Assembly: GCA_037447655.1 (NCBI GenBank)
Contig: JBBHKE010001336.1
Coordinates: 1 to 64,000 of the forward strand
DNA length: 64,000 nt
Source: Zygnema cylindricum
Lineage: Eukaryota; Streptophyta; Zygnematophyceae; Zygnematales; Zygnemataceae
Direction of reading: 5' to 3'
Under the pieces are notes generated by a model that worked only from the letters and a program-made list of their open reading frames with translations, did no database searches and had not been told where the DNA came from. A program made the translations under genes and the position numbers. This document shows, one piece after another, positions 34,201-45,936 of the stretch. The stretch's first letter is position 1; each line of letters begins with the position of its first letter.

Positions 34201-35270
34201 ACAATGGAATTTGAAGTAACATGAGATTTTGACAAGGCTAGGTTTTAAGAGAATTAGCTCAGATCATTTTGTATATGTTATACCAAGGGAGGATGAGATA
34301 ATTTACATTGATGTATATGAAGATGATCTATTATTAATAAGTAAGTCAATGGATGAAATAAACTGCATTAAAGCGGCTTTAAGGTCTAGGTTTCACATGA
34401 AGGACCTCGGAGAGGCCAAGTATATCTTAGGTATAAAGGTAGAAAGAAACAGAAACAAAAGGATGATTATGTTGACTCAGAAAGAAGCAATGGGTAACAT
34501 GGAAGAAATATTTGAAATGAAAGATGTGAAAGGATCTCTAACTCCCATGGGATTCAGGCAAAAATTGGAAGGAATTGTGTAAGACTCAGGCAAAATGGTT
34601 TGTGAGAGTCTACAGACAATGGAGGAAGAGTTTATGGCTTCAATGCCATGTAGAGAGATAGTTGGAAGTCTTATATATTTTATGAATTGTACGAGATCCG
34701 ACATTGCAGCAGCAATGGGATTCTTGAGAAGAAGTCTGCAAATCCTAAAAAGGCACATTTAGAAGCAGCAAAAAGGGTGTTGAGATATCTTACAGGTAGT
34801 CGAAATCTTAAATATGTACTCAAAAGAGAAAAGGTGAAAATATAGACGTGGAGCGATGCAAGCTATAGAGACATTCTGAGCCGGAAATCTAAGACAGGCT
34901 TTGTTCTAAAGATTGGAGATGGAACTTGCTGCTAGTGTATTAAATTAGAAAAGGTTACAAATCAATCCACAATAGAGTCTTTTGCCCTCAAGGAGCTCCT
35001 ATGGGTCAAGTCAATTTTACAAGAACTTGGGTATATACAAACTAGTCTTCAGGCTATCTGGTGTGACAACGAGTCAGCCATTACAATTGCCTCAAACCCC
35101 AGCCATCACTTTAAAAGCAAACACATGGATGTTAGACTTCACTTTGTTAGAGAAAAAGTACTTACAAAATTTCTTAAATTCTGTTATTTCCCGGACGAGA
35201 AGATGGTGGCTGACATGTTAAAAAAAACCCTTCATTCTCCTAAGTTACATTTTTGAAGAGATGCTATAAG
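31235..35270 (+). pseudogene. Gag-pol remains of C2
   Basis: Gag 31258-31950 with stops, including an open CISKKLVMSRLKMKKASGIW piece. A protease trace LIMDTRALAHMCW near 32155 lacks the normal DSG/DTG. Integrase HKKLGHMNYNSLNKM and CDGCSLGK are kept near 32540-32670, but IHSDVLGP reads IHSNVLVL. RT: KLNPDNTIGKYNAKL, SLYGLKQAL, and YEDDL at about 34315 where YVDD is expected. RNase H: TWSDASYRD, then ELLWVKSILQELGYIQTS, CDNESAITIASNPSHH, MVADML. It is more decayed than C. The broken catalytic motifs mean no activity. Confidence 0.85.
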
Positions 35271-35306
35271 ACTAAGTGAGTAAGTGAGTCTAAAGATTGA
35301 GGGGAG

Positions 35307-36313
35307 TGTTGTAATTTATAAATCTTTATTTCAATAGATAGGGCTAAAATAACTTAGAATATTTTCTAAGTAGTCTGTTGTAATACTTACCTTAATTAGT
35401 GTTATAGTAGCAAAAGTACAATAGAGTATATATTACTTTTACATGGACACGTGTCGGCAAGAGAATATATGCTAGTTTTATGGAGTGGCGCCGACACTCA
35501 GCCACATACGTCACCCAGTTGACGATTCGATTTACACGATCGGACGAACGGAATCTGAACCGGGTATTCTATTAAAATAGGGTACGGTTCCACGATACCA
35601 TCGGCGATTGAATTTTTTTCAACGGACGCGATTCACCTAAGACCACAAGTGTGATTCACGAAGGACCACAAGCGTGATTTACGAGGGACCACAAGTGACG
35701 AAGCATTTAGATGCTTCGTACTACACGACCACAATCGGGTGGACTTTCGCTGAGTAAGCATCTCAAACGTTTTGTGTACGGTTCAATATCTGAAAATATT
35801 TGAATAAATATTGTTTTGTAGTTTAGTGTAACAAAAAATAGTGTTCCATTTATTAGGTTTTTGGAAAATAGTAATTAGGGTTTATGAGGTACTAACGGTA
35901 AAGTAACATACAAGTAGGATACTATGTCTTTAGTCAGGGTAATAACGGCAGTTACAATTACCCAAATTAGTGTAGACTTGTAGATACACAGTTCAAGTAT
36001 ATAACTTCGGACTAAGCCAATTTTGTAGTATCTAGTTTTGGGAATATGATTTTCTAATGCCAATTTTTGGGAAACTTCTAAACATCATATTTTATAGTTT
36101 ACTAAGTCATTTGGGCTACAATTTTGGGAATTGTCATTTTACTGTATTGTGTATTAATTTGGAAAATTTGAGGCATATTGGCCTTGTGAGTCATATTTTT
36201 TGTCAGATCAAAGTTGGCTCTTGAGTAGGTGCTTTCATAATTTTTGTTGTTTTTCATGTCTACTTCCACTACTACTGCTGGTTCTCCTTCGCAACGGTGG
36301 TTGTAGATCAACA
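35307..36313 (+). repeat. 3' LTR of C2
   Basis: TGTTGTAATT to GATCAACA, preceded by GATTGAGGGGAG. It has the ACCACAAGCGTGATT repeats (about 35640-35700) and the gag-like ATG segment at 36256. Confidence 0.85.
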
Positions 36314-37620
36314 ATGACGACTTTTGATAGACAAATAGGGTTCAGTTTTTTCCGGTGCTCAGTTTGAGGAGAACAAGAACACGGAGGAGAAATTTGAAAA
36401 AATGTTTGATACATAAATGAGATATGTAGATTCACAATTTCAAACTTAATCTAGTGAGAAAAGAGAATTTACTTCATTTCAGGCTGCCGATCCATTTAGT
36501 GGAGGAGCGAATGAATAAGAGAGAAGAGTGAGCATTAGGAAAGGAAAAGTGAAAATAGAGGAGGATTCAGATTTTGAAGAAGCATTGGAAAACGAAGAAG
36601 ATTATAATATGTCGGGGAAATCCTGGCCTTTAATGGCACCAATTATGCGGTATGTAAGATGTTTATTTCCAATTAACTTATTCTCAAGAGGCTTTGGAGA
36701 ATTGTCAATGGATAGGAGAAGATGCCAACGGAGAGAAGGGCTTGTGCTCAATGGAAGTTGAAAGATATCGCGGCAATGACCGGTTTGATGAAAAATTGTA
36801 CTTCTTCCGTTCTTGATCATTTCCTTGCCCATGGCACGGCCCATGAGTATTGGCAAGCACTTGATGAGCCATATGAGAAGGGTGTTGAAAATAAGGGTCA
36901 ATATGTTTATACCGATTTATGAACTTTAAAATCAAACTAAATGAATCGATAGATGATGTTGTGAATTGCTTAAATATTATACTCAAGAAATTACTTAGCA
37001 ATGGCCGAGTTATTTTGGATGCAGATAATTTGAGCGTCTTTCTTAATGCTCTACCGGATAAGCTTTCACAACTTAAAGCTATCTTACAAGCAAAGGCGGA
37101 TAAGACCTTTGGATTCACCATCAATTTTATTAAAATGTCGGACGGAGCTTCAACGGCTTTTTCAAGTGGAGGAGTTCTTAACTATACCAATTTGAAACCC
37201 CGGATTTAAATTTTGCCGGTGGTAGAGGGGGTGGTAAAGGAGGTGGTCCGAAAGGTGGTGGTGATTGCCGAGGTAATAAGAAAGTGGAAGGCCCCCCGCC
37301 GAAGTTCCCTACGGACCTTTCTAATGTGACATGTTATCGGTCTAATCGGCTTGGGCATTTGTCATCTTCTTGCCCAGATAAAGATAAACAATGCCATTTT
37401 TGTGGAAAGTGGGGGCACACTATCCCTCAATGTTACGCAAGGAATGGAGATTTCGGAGGTGGAAGAGGAGGTAGAGGAGGAGATAGAGGCAGATGAGGTG
37501 GCGGCCGAGGAGGAGGCCGCAGCGGTGGCTGTGGCTATGGAAATGCAAATTATTTTAATCATGGTAATGATTCTGGTGACGATTTCCCGATTCTCAACTT
37601 TACTATTTATTCAGTAAAGA
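36314..37620 (+). pseudogene. Copia gag of E
   Basis: Parallels the G gag at 53214-52273. Pieces: a frame-broken FNGTNYAV-like start near 36634; TGLMKNCTSSVLDHF and GTAHEYWQALDEPYEKG at 36775-36900; the open piece 36919-37209 (LNESIDDVVNCLNIILKKL). Then a Gly-rich stretch and two zinc knuckles: the first is damaged (CYRSNRLGHLSSSC, second Cys reads Ser), the second intact (CHFCGKWGHTIPQC, about 37390-37431). An RGG-like segment follows to 37500. Several stops and shifts. The knuckle-to-protease stretch is nearly the same as in A2 at the left edge of the window. Confidence 0.8.
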
Positions 37621-38099
37621 GTGGAGGAAATTTGGAGAAAGAGTGGATTATCGATACGGGTGCATCTCATCACGTTTGTACGGATGCCACCCTATTTGAT
37701 GATATGCGGAAACTTACGGTTCCAAAATTTATTACGGCTGCAAGCGGCCATGTCATTTCGGTTGGCGCGGTTGGCACGGTTCGGCTTGATCTCAAATCAT
37801 GGGATGTTGATGGAAAAGAAAAATCAACGGAGTATCAACTCGAAAAAACTCTCTATATTCCGGATGGTTCCTTGAATTTATTAAGCGTTCCACAAATTCA
37901 AAAGAGTGGTGGAAACTTACTAGCGAGAAACGAACAATCTATTGAAATTTGGAATCAGGGGAAATTCATTGGTGAAGGAGAGGTGACGGATGCAAATCAT
38001 AGTCGGCTCTTATGGAGGAGGCCGAAATCTAAAATTCCCACCGTGGGAATTTCACACCAAATTTCGGAGTTAAAAGGTGATCTTACATTATAGCATCAC
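37621..38099 (+). pseudogene. Copia protease of E
   Basis: Open 37632-38093. EKEWIIDTGASHHVCTD shows the aspartic protease DTG near 37654. VASGHVI-type and LNLLSVPQI blocks follow. The piece ends at a TAG just before the integrase zinc site. Its role would be to cut Gag-Pol. Upstream and downstream stops disable it. Confidence 0.8.
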
Positions 38100-39380
38100 C
38101 ACATGTGTCATACATCCGAGGTAAGTTTAAAGAAAATGATTCGTCAATCTTCGGTGAGGGGCTTGGATCTTGCATCCGGTGAGAATGTAAACGGATGTGG
38201 AGAATGTAAGAAAGGACGTCAAATTCGAAAATCTCATTCGAGTAAAGACATTAAGCATCGTGCTCAAAGTCCTTTGGAGGTTGTCCACATTGGCCTTTGT
38301 GGACACATTAAACCCGAAAAAATTCGAGGTAACAAATATATATTGGTGATTGTTGATGATTTCTCTCGGAAATCATGGGTTTACTTGTTAAAAAAGAAAT
38401 CGGATGGCTTTGAAAAATTTAAAGAGTGGCATTTAATTGTAGAAAGTCAAATTGATAAGGAATTAAAATCCATTTGTTTCGACAATGGAGGAGAGTTTGT
38501 TGTCTTTAAAGGGTATTGTAAGGAGTCAAGAATAAGTCACCAATTCAAGGCACCTTATTCTCCGGAGTCAAATGGAGTGGCGGAGAGGAAGAATCGTACC
38601 TTACAAGAAATGGTCCAAGCGATAGTTCATAGCTCCAAACGAGAGATGATTTTGTGGGGAGATGCGATTCTAACGGCGAATTATATTTGTAGCTAGAGAA
38701 TCACTTCGGTATCTGGAAGCAAAACACCAGAGGAGTTAGGGAGTGGAAAAAAACCGACAGTTCATCACTTTAAAATTTAGGGATGTCATGCGACGGTTTA
38801 TGTGGAATCAATTAAGAGGAAAGGGAAATTTACGCCGACTAGTTGGCCCGGAATTTTTGTTGGCTATAGTGCGAAGGGAATTTATACCCAGTATATGATC
38901 TGGCTCGTCACACCGTGAAGGAATCTAGGAATGTCAATTTCCATTAGGATCTCAAATCTGTTATGAATTCCGTTCGGAAATTTCAAGTAAATTTGGATTT
39001 TTATAAGGAGGATGAAATTAAGATTTTTTCGAACATCAGAGATTCACAGTATGATGAGGAACCGATTCTTAATTCTCGAAAAAAGAAACTGGAAAAATCA
39101 GACAATGTTGAATTTGAAAAGAAGAGTCATGGAACTTCAGATTCCCGAGTGCTTTCGGACATTCAAAAATAAAAAGCTCTAAATCGAGTTCTAAATCAAG
39201 AGAGAAGGAAATTGAATCCGAGAAGGAGAAAGAAGATGAGCCCATTTTAAAGAGGAGCTCTCGGAATACGAAGGGGAAGAAACTAGAAAAACTTTCTTAT
39301 GATAGAAAAGGAGAAAATACATCAAATTCAAATTATTTCCTTTCCGATGCTAAGGAGACTGAGTTTTTTTTGTAGCAATC
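38100..39380 (+). pseudogene. Copia integrase and linker of E
   Basis: Open 38103-38696: HHMCHTSEVSLKKM-type zinc half, CGECKKG, then the core. The first catalytic Asp is lost (VHIGLCGH where G has VHVDLCGH, near 38283); FDNGGEF keeps the second (near 38480) and NGVAERKNRTLQEM the Glu (about 38573). Stops at 38694 and around 38780. The linker to 39380 is Lys/Glu/Ser-rich as in G. Confidence 0.8.
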
Positions 39381-40934
39381 ACTCACGGAGAATATGAGCG
39401 GCGACCCTCAATCTTATGGCGAGGTGAGGAGTTCGGCCGATAGGGAAAGTAAGTAGAAACCGGCGTGGGAAAAAGAGTTTAAATCGGTGGTTGATAATGG
39501 AACTTTTGAGGAGGTGAAATTACTGGAGGGGAAAAAGGCGATTGACGCAAAGTGGATTTTTAAGTCCAAGACTTGAGCATCGGGCGAAATTATTAAGTAC
39601 AAGGCGTGGCTCGTTCACAAGGGCTTCCAACAACGTGAGGGAGTCGATTTTAATGATACTTATTCACCCGTGGTGAAATTCGACTCACTACGGATGATTA
39701 TTGCACTCGCAACATCGGGGAAGAAGCACGTTCATCAAATGGACGTGGAAACTGCGTTTTTGAATGGAGAATTGGAAGAAGAGGTGTACATGAAGGTACC
39801 ACAATGCGTGTCTCTTTCGCATGAACGAAATATATGGCGTTTTCGAAAATCACTGTACGGGTTGAAGTAAGCGCCATGCACGTGGTATTTGCGACTTCAT
39901 CAAGTAGAATTGAAATTTGGTTTTGTACGGACAACGTCCGATTTTGGAGTTTACGTAAAAGGTGAAGGAGCTGACCAAATAATATTTTCTGTTTATGTTG
40001 ATGTTTTCTTAAAGGTATGCGGCAGGTTGGAGCGCATTATGAGTTAAAACATTACCTTAGATTACATTTCAAAGTAACGGATCTTGGAGAGGTACGATAT
40101 ATTTCGGGGATCAAAGTGATTCGCGACAAAGAGGGAAATATCAAATTAAGTCAAGCACAATATTGCAAGGAGATTCTCGAGCGGTTTTCAATGAGCGACG
40201 CGAAACCGCTTTCTACGCCGTTGGATGCAAATCTTCATACTCGTAAGTTCTAAGAAGAATATTCTGTCAACGTACCTTATCGAGAGGCGATTGGCTCGCT
40301 AATGTACTTGAGCGTTATAACTTGTCCGGATATTTCGGTCAAGGTGTCGATCGTCAGCCGTTATTGTCACGAGCCTAAAAAGACACATTGGGGGGCGGTA
40401 CAACGAATCTTTCGATACTTGTTAAGGATAATTAATTTTGGACTTACATTTACTTCGAGTACAAAAACTTTGGAGTGTTTTGGATATTGTGACACAAATT
40501 GGGGCGGAGATTTTAATTCTGGTACATCAACGTCACGTTACACTTTTATTTTTGGAGGGGCCGCTATTTCGTGGAGTTATAGGTTACAACCTACTGTTGC
40601 GTTGAGTTCTACAGAATTCGAATATATTGCAGCGTGTCATGCATTGGAGGCCTCTATTTCGATTAAGGAGATTTTACTTGACTTGGGAGTTACGATTGGT
40701 TGTATGACTATTTACTCTGACAGCATGAGTTTTATGGCGCTAGCGAAAAAATCGTGTTTCACAAAAGGACGAAACATATTCGGATTTAGTGGCACTTTGT
40801 TAGAGATTTGGTTGCGGCGAACGAGATTTCGTTTTCATACGTACCAACCAAAAGAAGAGGCAGCGGATTTGCTAACGATGGTTGCTACGCATGACGTATT
40901 TGAAAGGGGGCGACCAAAACTCTGTTTGTTTTAA
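39381..40934 (+). pseudogene. Copia RT and RNase H of E
   Basis: RT: EFKSVVDNGTFEEVKL, KYKAWLVHKGFQQREGVDF, HQMDVETAFLNGELEEEVYMKV, SLYGLK, then YVDV at 39994-40005 where YVDD is needed, so the second catalytic Asp is Val. RNase H 40302-40934 is open: YCDTNWGGDFNSGTS, LSSTEFEYIAACHA, IYSDSMSFMAL, ending in ERGRPKLCLF and TAA. It then leads to a purine tract and the LTR at 40969. Confidence 0.85.
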
Positions 40935-40968
40935 GAAGCTTGGCGATTCAGCCAATAAGTGGGGGATT

Positions 40969-41569
40969 GTTGGATTTATTGACAATATTGCCAATATTCT
41001 TCAGTATTGTCGAACCAACAAATTTGAGTTTAGTCATTGTACAAAATTGTACGATGTTGTTTTGTGTCGGCATTTGAAGCGTCCGCGAACGAAATGTACA
41101 ATTTCAGTTCACGTCACTTTTGTTTTAGTGCGCAGGTGTATTTTTATGTGTGAAAGTGTTTTGTTTTTGTGCGCACACAAGCGCATGCACGAAACTTCTC
41201 TTTTGGAGTTTCGCATTTTCGAGGAGAAGGCGTGTACGCCTTCGTTCGCGGAAACTTCCTTCTAGTGTTTTCTGCCAGGAAGGAGACAGAAGCTTGCCAC
41301 AATGCTAGCTTTGGTTGTTAGCCTTGTGAGCTAGTTAGAGGAGAAGGTATATAGTCTGCAGAAATAAATAAAATCTTTTGGAGTAGAGATAATTAAAGAG
41401 AGAAAGGAGAGGAGAGAGAAGAGATGATGTAAAAAAGGCTATTGGCCAAAAACACTTATAAATCTTTTTGGCCGAATTTTTCCTTTTTTATCTATGAGCT
41501 TCCGCTGTGTATGAAATCTGTGAATTTTCGGTGAAGTCATTTTTGTGATTATTTATTCCAAGATCCTTA
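40969..41569 (+). repeat. 3' LTR of E
   Basis: TGTTGGATTTATTGAC preceded by AAGTGGGGGAT. The right end AAGATCCTTA lacks the canonical CA seen in the 5' copy. Confidence 0.85.
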
Positions 41570-41810
41570 AAAAACAGCAGAAGTCAGAAATAGCTCTCCA
41601 ACTCGAACACCTTAAATTTGGACTGACGGCCGAATTTGCAGTCAAACAGAGAGAACAATCGTACTAATGTAGATGAACTGACAAACATTTATAGACGCGA
41701 AACGAAACAACACAAACTTGTCGCGTCTCCAAATCGTATAAGAAATTACCGGCGCGAAATCGAACAAAAAAGTACCAATTGCTAAACTGGATTGCTTCCG
41801 TGGCCTACCG
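41570..41810 (-). repeat. H LTR, middle part
   Basis: Reverse complement of about 45950-46190 (shared TTTGGACTGACGGCCGAA, GACGCGAAACGAA, CTTCCGTGGCCTACCG). Cut at 41810 by another insertion. Confidence 0.75.
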
Positions 41811-42947
41811 ACATACATGTCTCATGCGCATACAACGCACGCATGAAACGCACGAAAAATAACGAATATGCGCACTGAATAAAATTCGAAAGCTTTTAGA
41901 ATGCGTTGACCGACTTTGACTTCACACTTTACGTACTTTTAGTAGTGTTGGGTATCGAGGACCACTTGCCGATATTCGATATATACCGAATTTTAGGTAA
42001 CCGATAATCGATATATCGCTTCGATATATCGATTATCGAAATATCGCGATATATTGCCGATATATCGCCGATATATCGAAAATGAAATTTTTTTAGGCCC
42101 CGAGGCCTCGGTGGAAGGATTCCGTACGATTTTCCGTACGATTTTCCGTATAGTTTTTCGTACAGTTTTCCGAACTCTCACTGTACGGACAAGCAATTTT
42201 TGCGATATATATCGCGATAATTTATCTTGGTCCCGGTACGATATATCGAGGAATTTGTTCGATCGATATTCGATATATCGAATATCGAAATTATCGCGAT
42301 ATGAAACTACCCGATACCCAACACTAACTTTTACAGTGTTCATATTTTTCCGTATTTTTAAGGGTTGTTTTTTCAGGATTTTTAGGGTACATTCCCGTGC
42401 ATTCCCTTATAAATTAGTACATCTGCGTTAATTTTTTGTACATTTGCGTTCAGTTGCTGTACATTTTTGTATCTTTGGAGGATTTTTAAGGGGGGGTTTT
42501 GGGTTTTTAGGGTACATTCTCATACATTTCCGTATATTTCAGTACAATTGCCCTAAATTTCCCGTAATTTTAGGGTTTTAGGGTACACTATCCGTATAAC
42601 GTCCTATAGTTACGTACAGTTCTGTTTCTTTTCAGATTTTTTAAGGATTTTCTTTTGGTCACATTTTCCATTTATTTTCGTACAGCAAAAATTGTAATTT
42701 TTGAAATCTAATTTACGCATTTTTGAGTTTTGGGAACAAAATAGTAATCCGTACGAGTTGGACAACCATGCACGAGACTCTCTTCGCGCGCAGAAATGAA
42801 GCAACGTCTCTTTTTTTGAGTTTGCCGTACATTGTATCCGTACGTTTATCCGTAGGTAAACTATATGCATTAACGAAAGATTCAAAAACTGTAAAAAAAA
42901 CTGAAATTTTGTAAAAATGTCAAAATTCGTACGAATGAGATATCTTT
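41811..42947. mobile_element. Possible DNA transposon insertion in the H LTR
   Basis: GCCTACCG (41803-41810) and GCCTACGG (42948-42955) could be an 8-bp target duplication, since the H LTR at 45950 is continuous there. The ends are only weakly inverted (TCTCATGCG against TCTCATTCG). The interior is rich in TTTTAGGGTACA-type sequence and non-coding, and contains the MITE at 41943. Confidence 0.4.
41943..42326. mobile_element. hAT-like MITE, 384 bp
   Basis: Perfect 15-bp terminal inverted repeats, TAGTGTTGGGTATCG and its complement. Flanks ACTTTAG and ACTTTTAC give an imperfect target duplication. The interior is full of CGATATATCG palindromes. It is related to the element at 59070. Confidence 0.8.
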
Positions 42948-42977
42948 GCCTACGGATTCTTCTAATAAATTGTAACA
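42948..42977 (-). repeat. H LTR, start
   Basis: The minus strand starts TGTTACAATTTATTAGAAG at 42977, parallel to TGGTACGATTTCTTAGAAG at 45937. Confidence 0.65.
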
Positions 42978-42978
42978 T

Positions 42979-43255
42979 TCCCCATCTCATCGGGAGAGTC
43001 GTCGCCACTCGATTTCACCCTAATTTGGGTCTTCTTCTCAAAATAACGTCCTAATCCGCCGTCTTGGTAACCAAGTCGGCGGCTTTCTCCAGAGTTGGAA
43101 CATTTTGAAACTTCACCTCCTTTGTCACTGCTAGATCTCACACACTAGATGATTCACAAGTGCCATAACTTTCATGCTATTGGCAACACTCTTCGAACAT
43201 CCAAGAGAGATCCCAAGTTCACCCAACATTTATTTTATCCACAAAGACACGTTAC
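42979..43255 (-). pseudogene. RNase H end of H element
   Basis: The minus strand reads MLGELGISLGCSK, then a piece like KAADLVTKTAD and RRRPKLG, matching the G pol end at 47385-47660 (MLGELGISVGCLK, ADMLIKSAMQD, GRPKLGLL). Broken by shifts and a stop. It leads to a purine run and the LTR start at 42977. Confidence 0.7.
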
Positions 43256-45179
43256 ATGCACGGCCATATTTTCTCCTTATATCGAAGGAACGGCCACAGT
43301 TGGTTGGAGAGCAAACAAGGTGAGATCGCAGCCCCGTAAAACATGAACGCATGTTGGAACATGGATTTTCACGAATCGAAATCTTTGCTACACTATGCGG
43401 CACAATATCCCTCGCATTCGAACTATCGGCTACCTGATTTGAATACAAGGCAAATATCAAATGTACTTGCCAAGTAGCAGAATATAAGCTTCACAAATTC
43501 CTAATGCGCTTTCTTGAGAGATTAAAAATAACAACTTACCACAGACACAAGGCGCCATACAATACCTTCCCCTAACGTCACGCCTTCGAGAAACTTCAGG
43601 TAAAACTCCTATTCAAGATTTCCAATCAAAAACGTTGTCGATACAAACATCAAATGGATTTGTCTTTTCCTTGCAGCGTGCAATAATCATCCTCAATGAA
43701 TCATGTGTAACAACTAGATTGTAATCTCCGTGTAATATACCCCCTATTTATGTTGGAATCTTTTGCAAACAATTCTATCTTTGTAATTCACTGCTTCACC
43801 TAATGCTACAATTTATTTTTAAAGATCCACACTGAATGAATAACCTCTTCCCCTCTAGAAATCTAACCTCATCAAATGGGACTTAACCTCTCCCATGCAA
43901 AAGTAGTAAACACTCTAGTAATTTTTTTTTATACTTTTTTCAAGCTAACATGTGTTGAATATGTGCATACAACTTGGGGATAACGCCTAAGAGTTTGGAT
44001 GTATATCACCAAAGAAATAGATTTGGGAAAACATGGAAAAAGTGCAAGCATAAGCAAGCCGTTAGGAAATCTCATGTTGTAAATGTAAGTACAAACTATG
44101 AATCTCAACATATTTTAAAACCAGGTATGCATATATTTTTAAAACCGCCACTTGCGGTAAAAGTTGGGATTACCAAGTTTGGATTTGTTTTATGTTATAG
44201 TTATTTCTTCGCCTCCACCTCGATACTCTCCAACACCACCTCGTTCTCCTCTTTCGTTACTTTGTATATGGCCCGTACGAAGTACCCTAAGACCACTTCC
44301 TCCCCCTCCACCAACAACATCCAGTTTGTTAAGAGTATGTTTGGTGCATGTAAATTTTCATGGATAAATTATGTTTTCAATTGGGTGTGTTGTTTTATGA
44401 CAACAACATGAACTGAAGAAGAAAAAGTATTTGTTGCCATCACACAAATAAAACAAGCTTAAAGCTATCACAAAAATTGGTTTGAACAACAACTTCAACA
44501 GATAATAAAGCACATATCAAGCACACAATAAGCCTGAAAATCTACCACACCGTAGGTAAAATAATGAGGAATAGACATGCAAATTTTTAAAGATTTTTGC
44601 AAACAGACGTGAAAGTTATTCTCAATCAAAGATGTCAAAAACTTCACATACAGTGTTTGATACAAGATGTTCCTACCTTCCAAAATTGCCCAAGTCCTAC
44701 TCATATACTATAAAGCCTACACCACTTAACGTATGGAGGCATACCACACGTACACTTACTACCAAACACAACTGTGTGTATACCCGAATAACACAAGGTA
44801 TGTCATACTTAAACCACACTACGCTAATTAACTAATTAGAAAACGACAATCGTATGTTTTACAAACATTCACACCGACACTAGAATATGAAGGCTACGTC
44901 GGATTATCGTGAATCTGGTCCTCCCTTCGTCAGCATTTGTCTGCGGCCTTTGTCCGTCATCCGTATACCAGATTTTGCACCATAGATGTGCCTCCACATG
45001 TCTTTCTGGTCCTCATGTGTTTTCGTATTCCGTCAACCGGATATTGAAGAACGTCTCTTCCGTAGTGACGACGCGTGTCCCACAAGTGTATGATACGTTG
45101 TACTCCCATCTTGTCAGTAAAACACTAATTTCGGTTCGTATTGAACCAGACTTCCCAAAAAAGTTCCCGAAACTCTCTC
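43256..45179. other. No gene recognised
   Basis: Open frames up to 145 codons (43974-44411) show no motif I can name and lie in AT-rich DNA. No inverted-repeat ends or LTR boundaries were seen. Confidence 0.4.
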
Positions 45180-45504
45180 TCTCTCCCTCACAGCGAAGGC
45201 TTAAAGTAGTAAGTTGTTGTGAGTAGGGGTTAACAGACTTAGCTTTTTTGAGGCGCCTCTCTCTAGGTGACCTTTTGTATTTTTAGGCCACCTTTGGCCA
45301 GCCATAACTTACAGGTGAGCAAACTCCATGATTCTTTTTGCGTTTGGTTCAAGGGAGTCGGGCCCTCACTGGGGTGCGGGTGGTCACAATACTTCTGTGC
45401 CAGGGTGGCACATATTCTTTGGGAAAGTGTGAGGGGCATATATTATCTTAGAGGCTTTACATAGGCTGCAAATTCTCTGGGTCAATAAAGAGTACATAAT
45501 TTCA
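45180..45504 (+). repeat. Fragment of an A-lineage LTR (inner half)
   Basis: Aligned with 17900-18221: GCCATAACTTAC, GATTCTTTTTGC, GTGCCAGGGTGGCA, ending ATTTCA at 45504. Diverged and without its outer half. Confidence 0.65.
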
Positions 45505-45522
45505 ATCTTGAAAAGAAGTTTA

Positions 45523-45936
45523 ACATGAAGTTACCCGAAGGTGTGACGTTAGCGGAAGGAACAGTATGGCGCCTTCGCAAATCCCTTTACAGGTTCAAGC
45601 TCGTACCATGCACTTGGTATTCCCACCTTCACAAAGATTTTTTAGTTTTTGGGTTTGTGCATATAGTTTTGGATTCGAATGTGGACTTCAAAGGAAAAGT
45701 AATAGACCAGAATATCTTCTCTGTACGTTGATGACTTTTTAATAAAATTGGATATTCTTGTACATATTCACAAATTGAAGACATACATGCGTCTTCATCT
45801 CAAAGTGACGGATTTTTGGTGACGTATGATACATTTTAGGGATTCAAGTGATAGGCCATGAGAAAAGAGGCATAAAATTAAGCCACGCGCAAATTAGGGT
45901 TAGAGTGGCGGCGACTCTCCGAATGACAAGGGGAAA
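45523..45936 (+). pseudogene. RT fragment joined to a pol end (H-type)
   Basis: MKLPEGVTLAEGTVWRL, SLYRFKLVPCTWY, a YVDDF-like piece after a shift near 45727, then RLHLKVTDF and IKLSHAQ aligned with G at 48590-48270. At about 45893 it jumps to the last codons of pol (counterpart of KLG) and a purine run AAGGGGA before the LTR at 45937. An internal deletion removed RNase H. Confidence 0.7.

Larger units (their letters stand above)
31235..36313 (+). mobile_element. C2, 5'-truncated C-family element
   Basis: Starts within gag (IFNGKMYAYWAAMVESSFE) without a 5' LTR or primer site, ends with a 1,007-bp LTR at 35307-36313. Closely parallels C at 13330-17173 and 23623-24986. The 3' LTR lies directly before the E gag region. 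Confidence 0.85.
29553..41569 (+). mobile_element. E, copia-type element containing nested insertions
   Basis: LTRs at 29553-30152 and 40969-41569. The outer flanks (CACGTTAAAAG left, AAAAACAGCAGAAG right) rejoin to match the uninterrupted H LTR near 46200 (reverse strand GTTAAAACAACAG). The interior holds a MITE, an unassigned stretch, truncated C2, then E gag-pol 36314-40934. Its primer site and leader are not found, so the 5' interior was lost or replaced. LTRs look only about 85% alike, older than A or G. Confidence 0.8.

Noticed and set aside
43974-44411. 145-codon plus-strand ORF in the unassigned gap
   Set aside because: No recognisable domain, AT-rich low-complexity composition, no neighbouring support.
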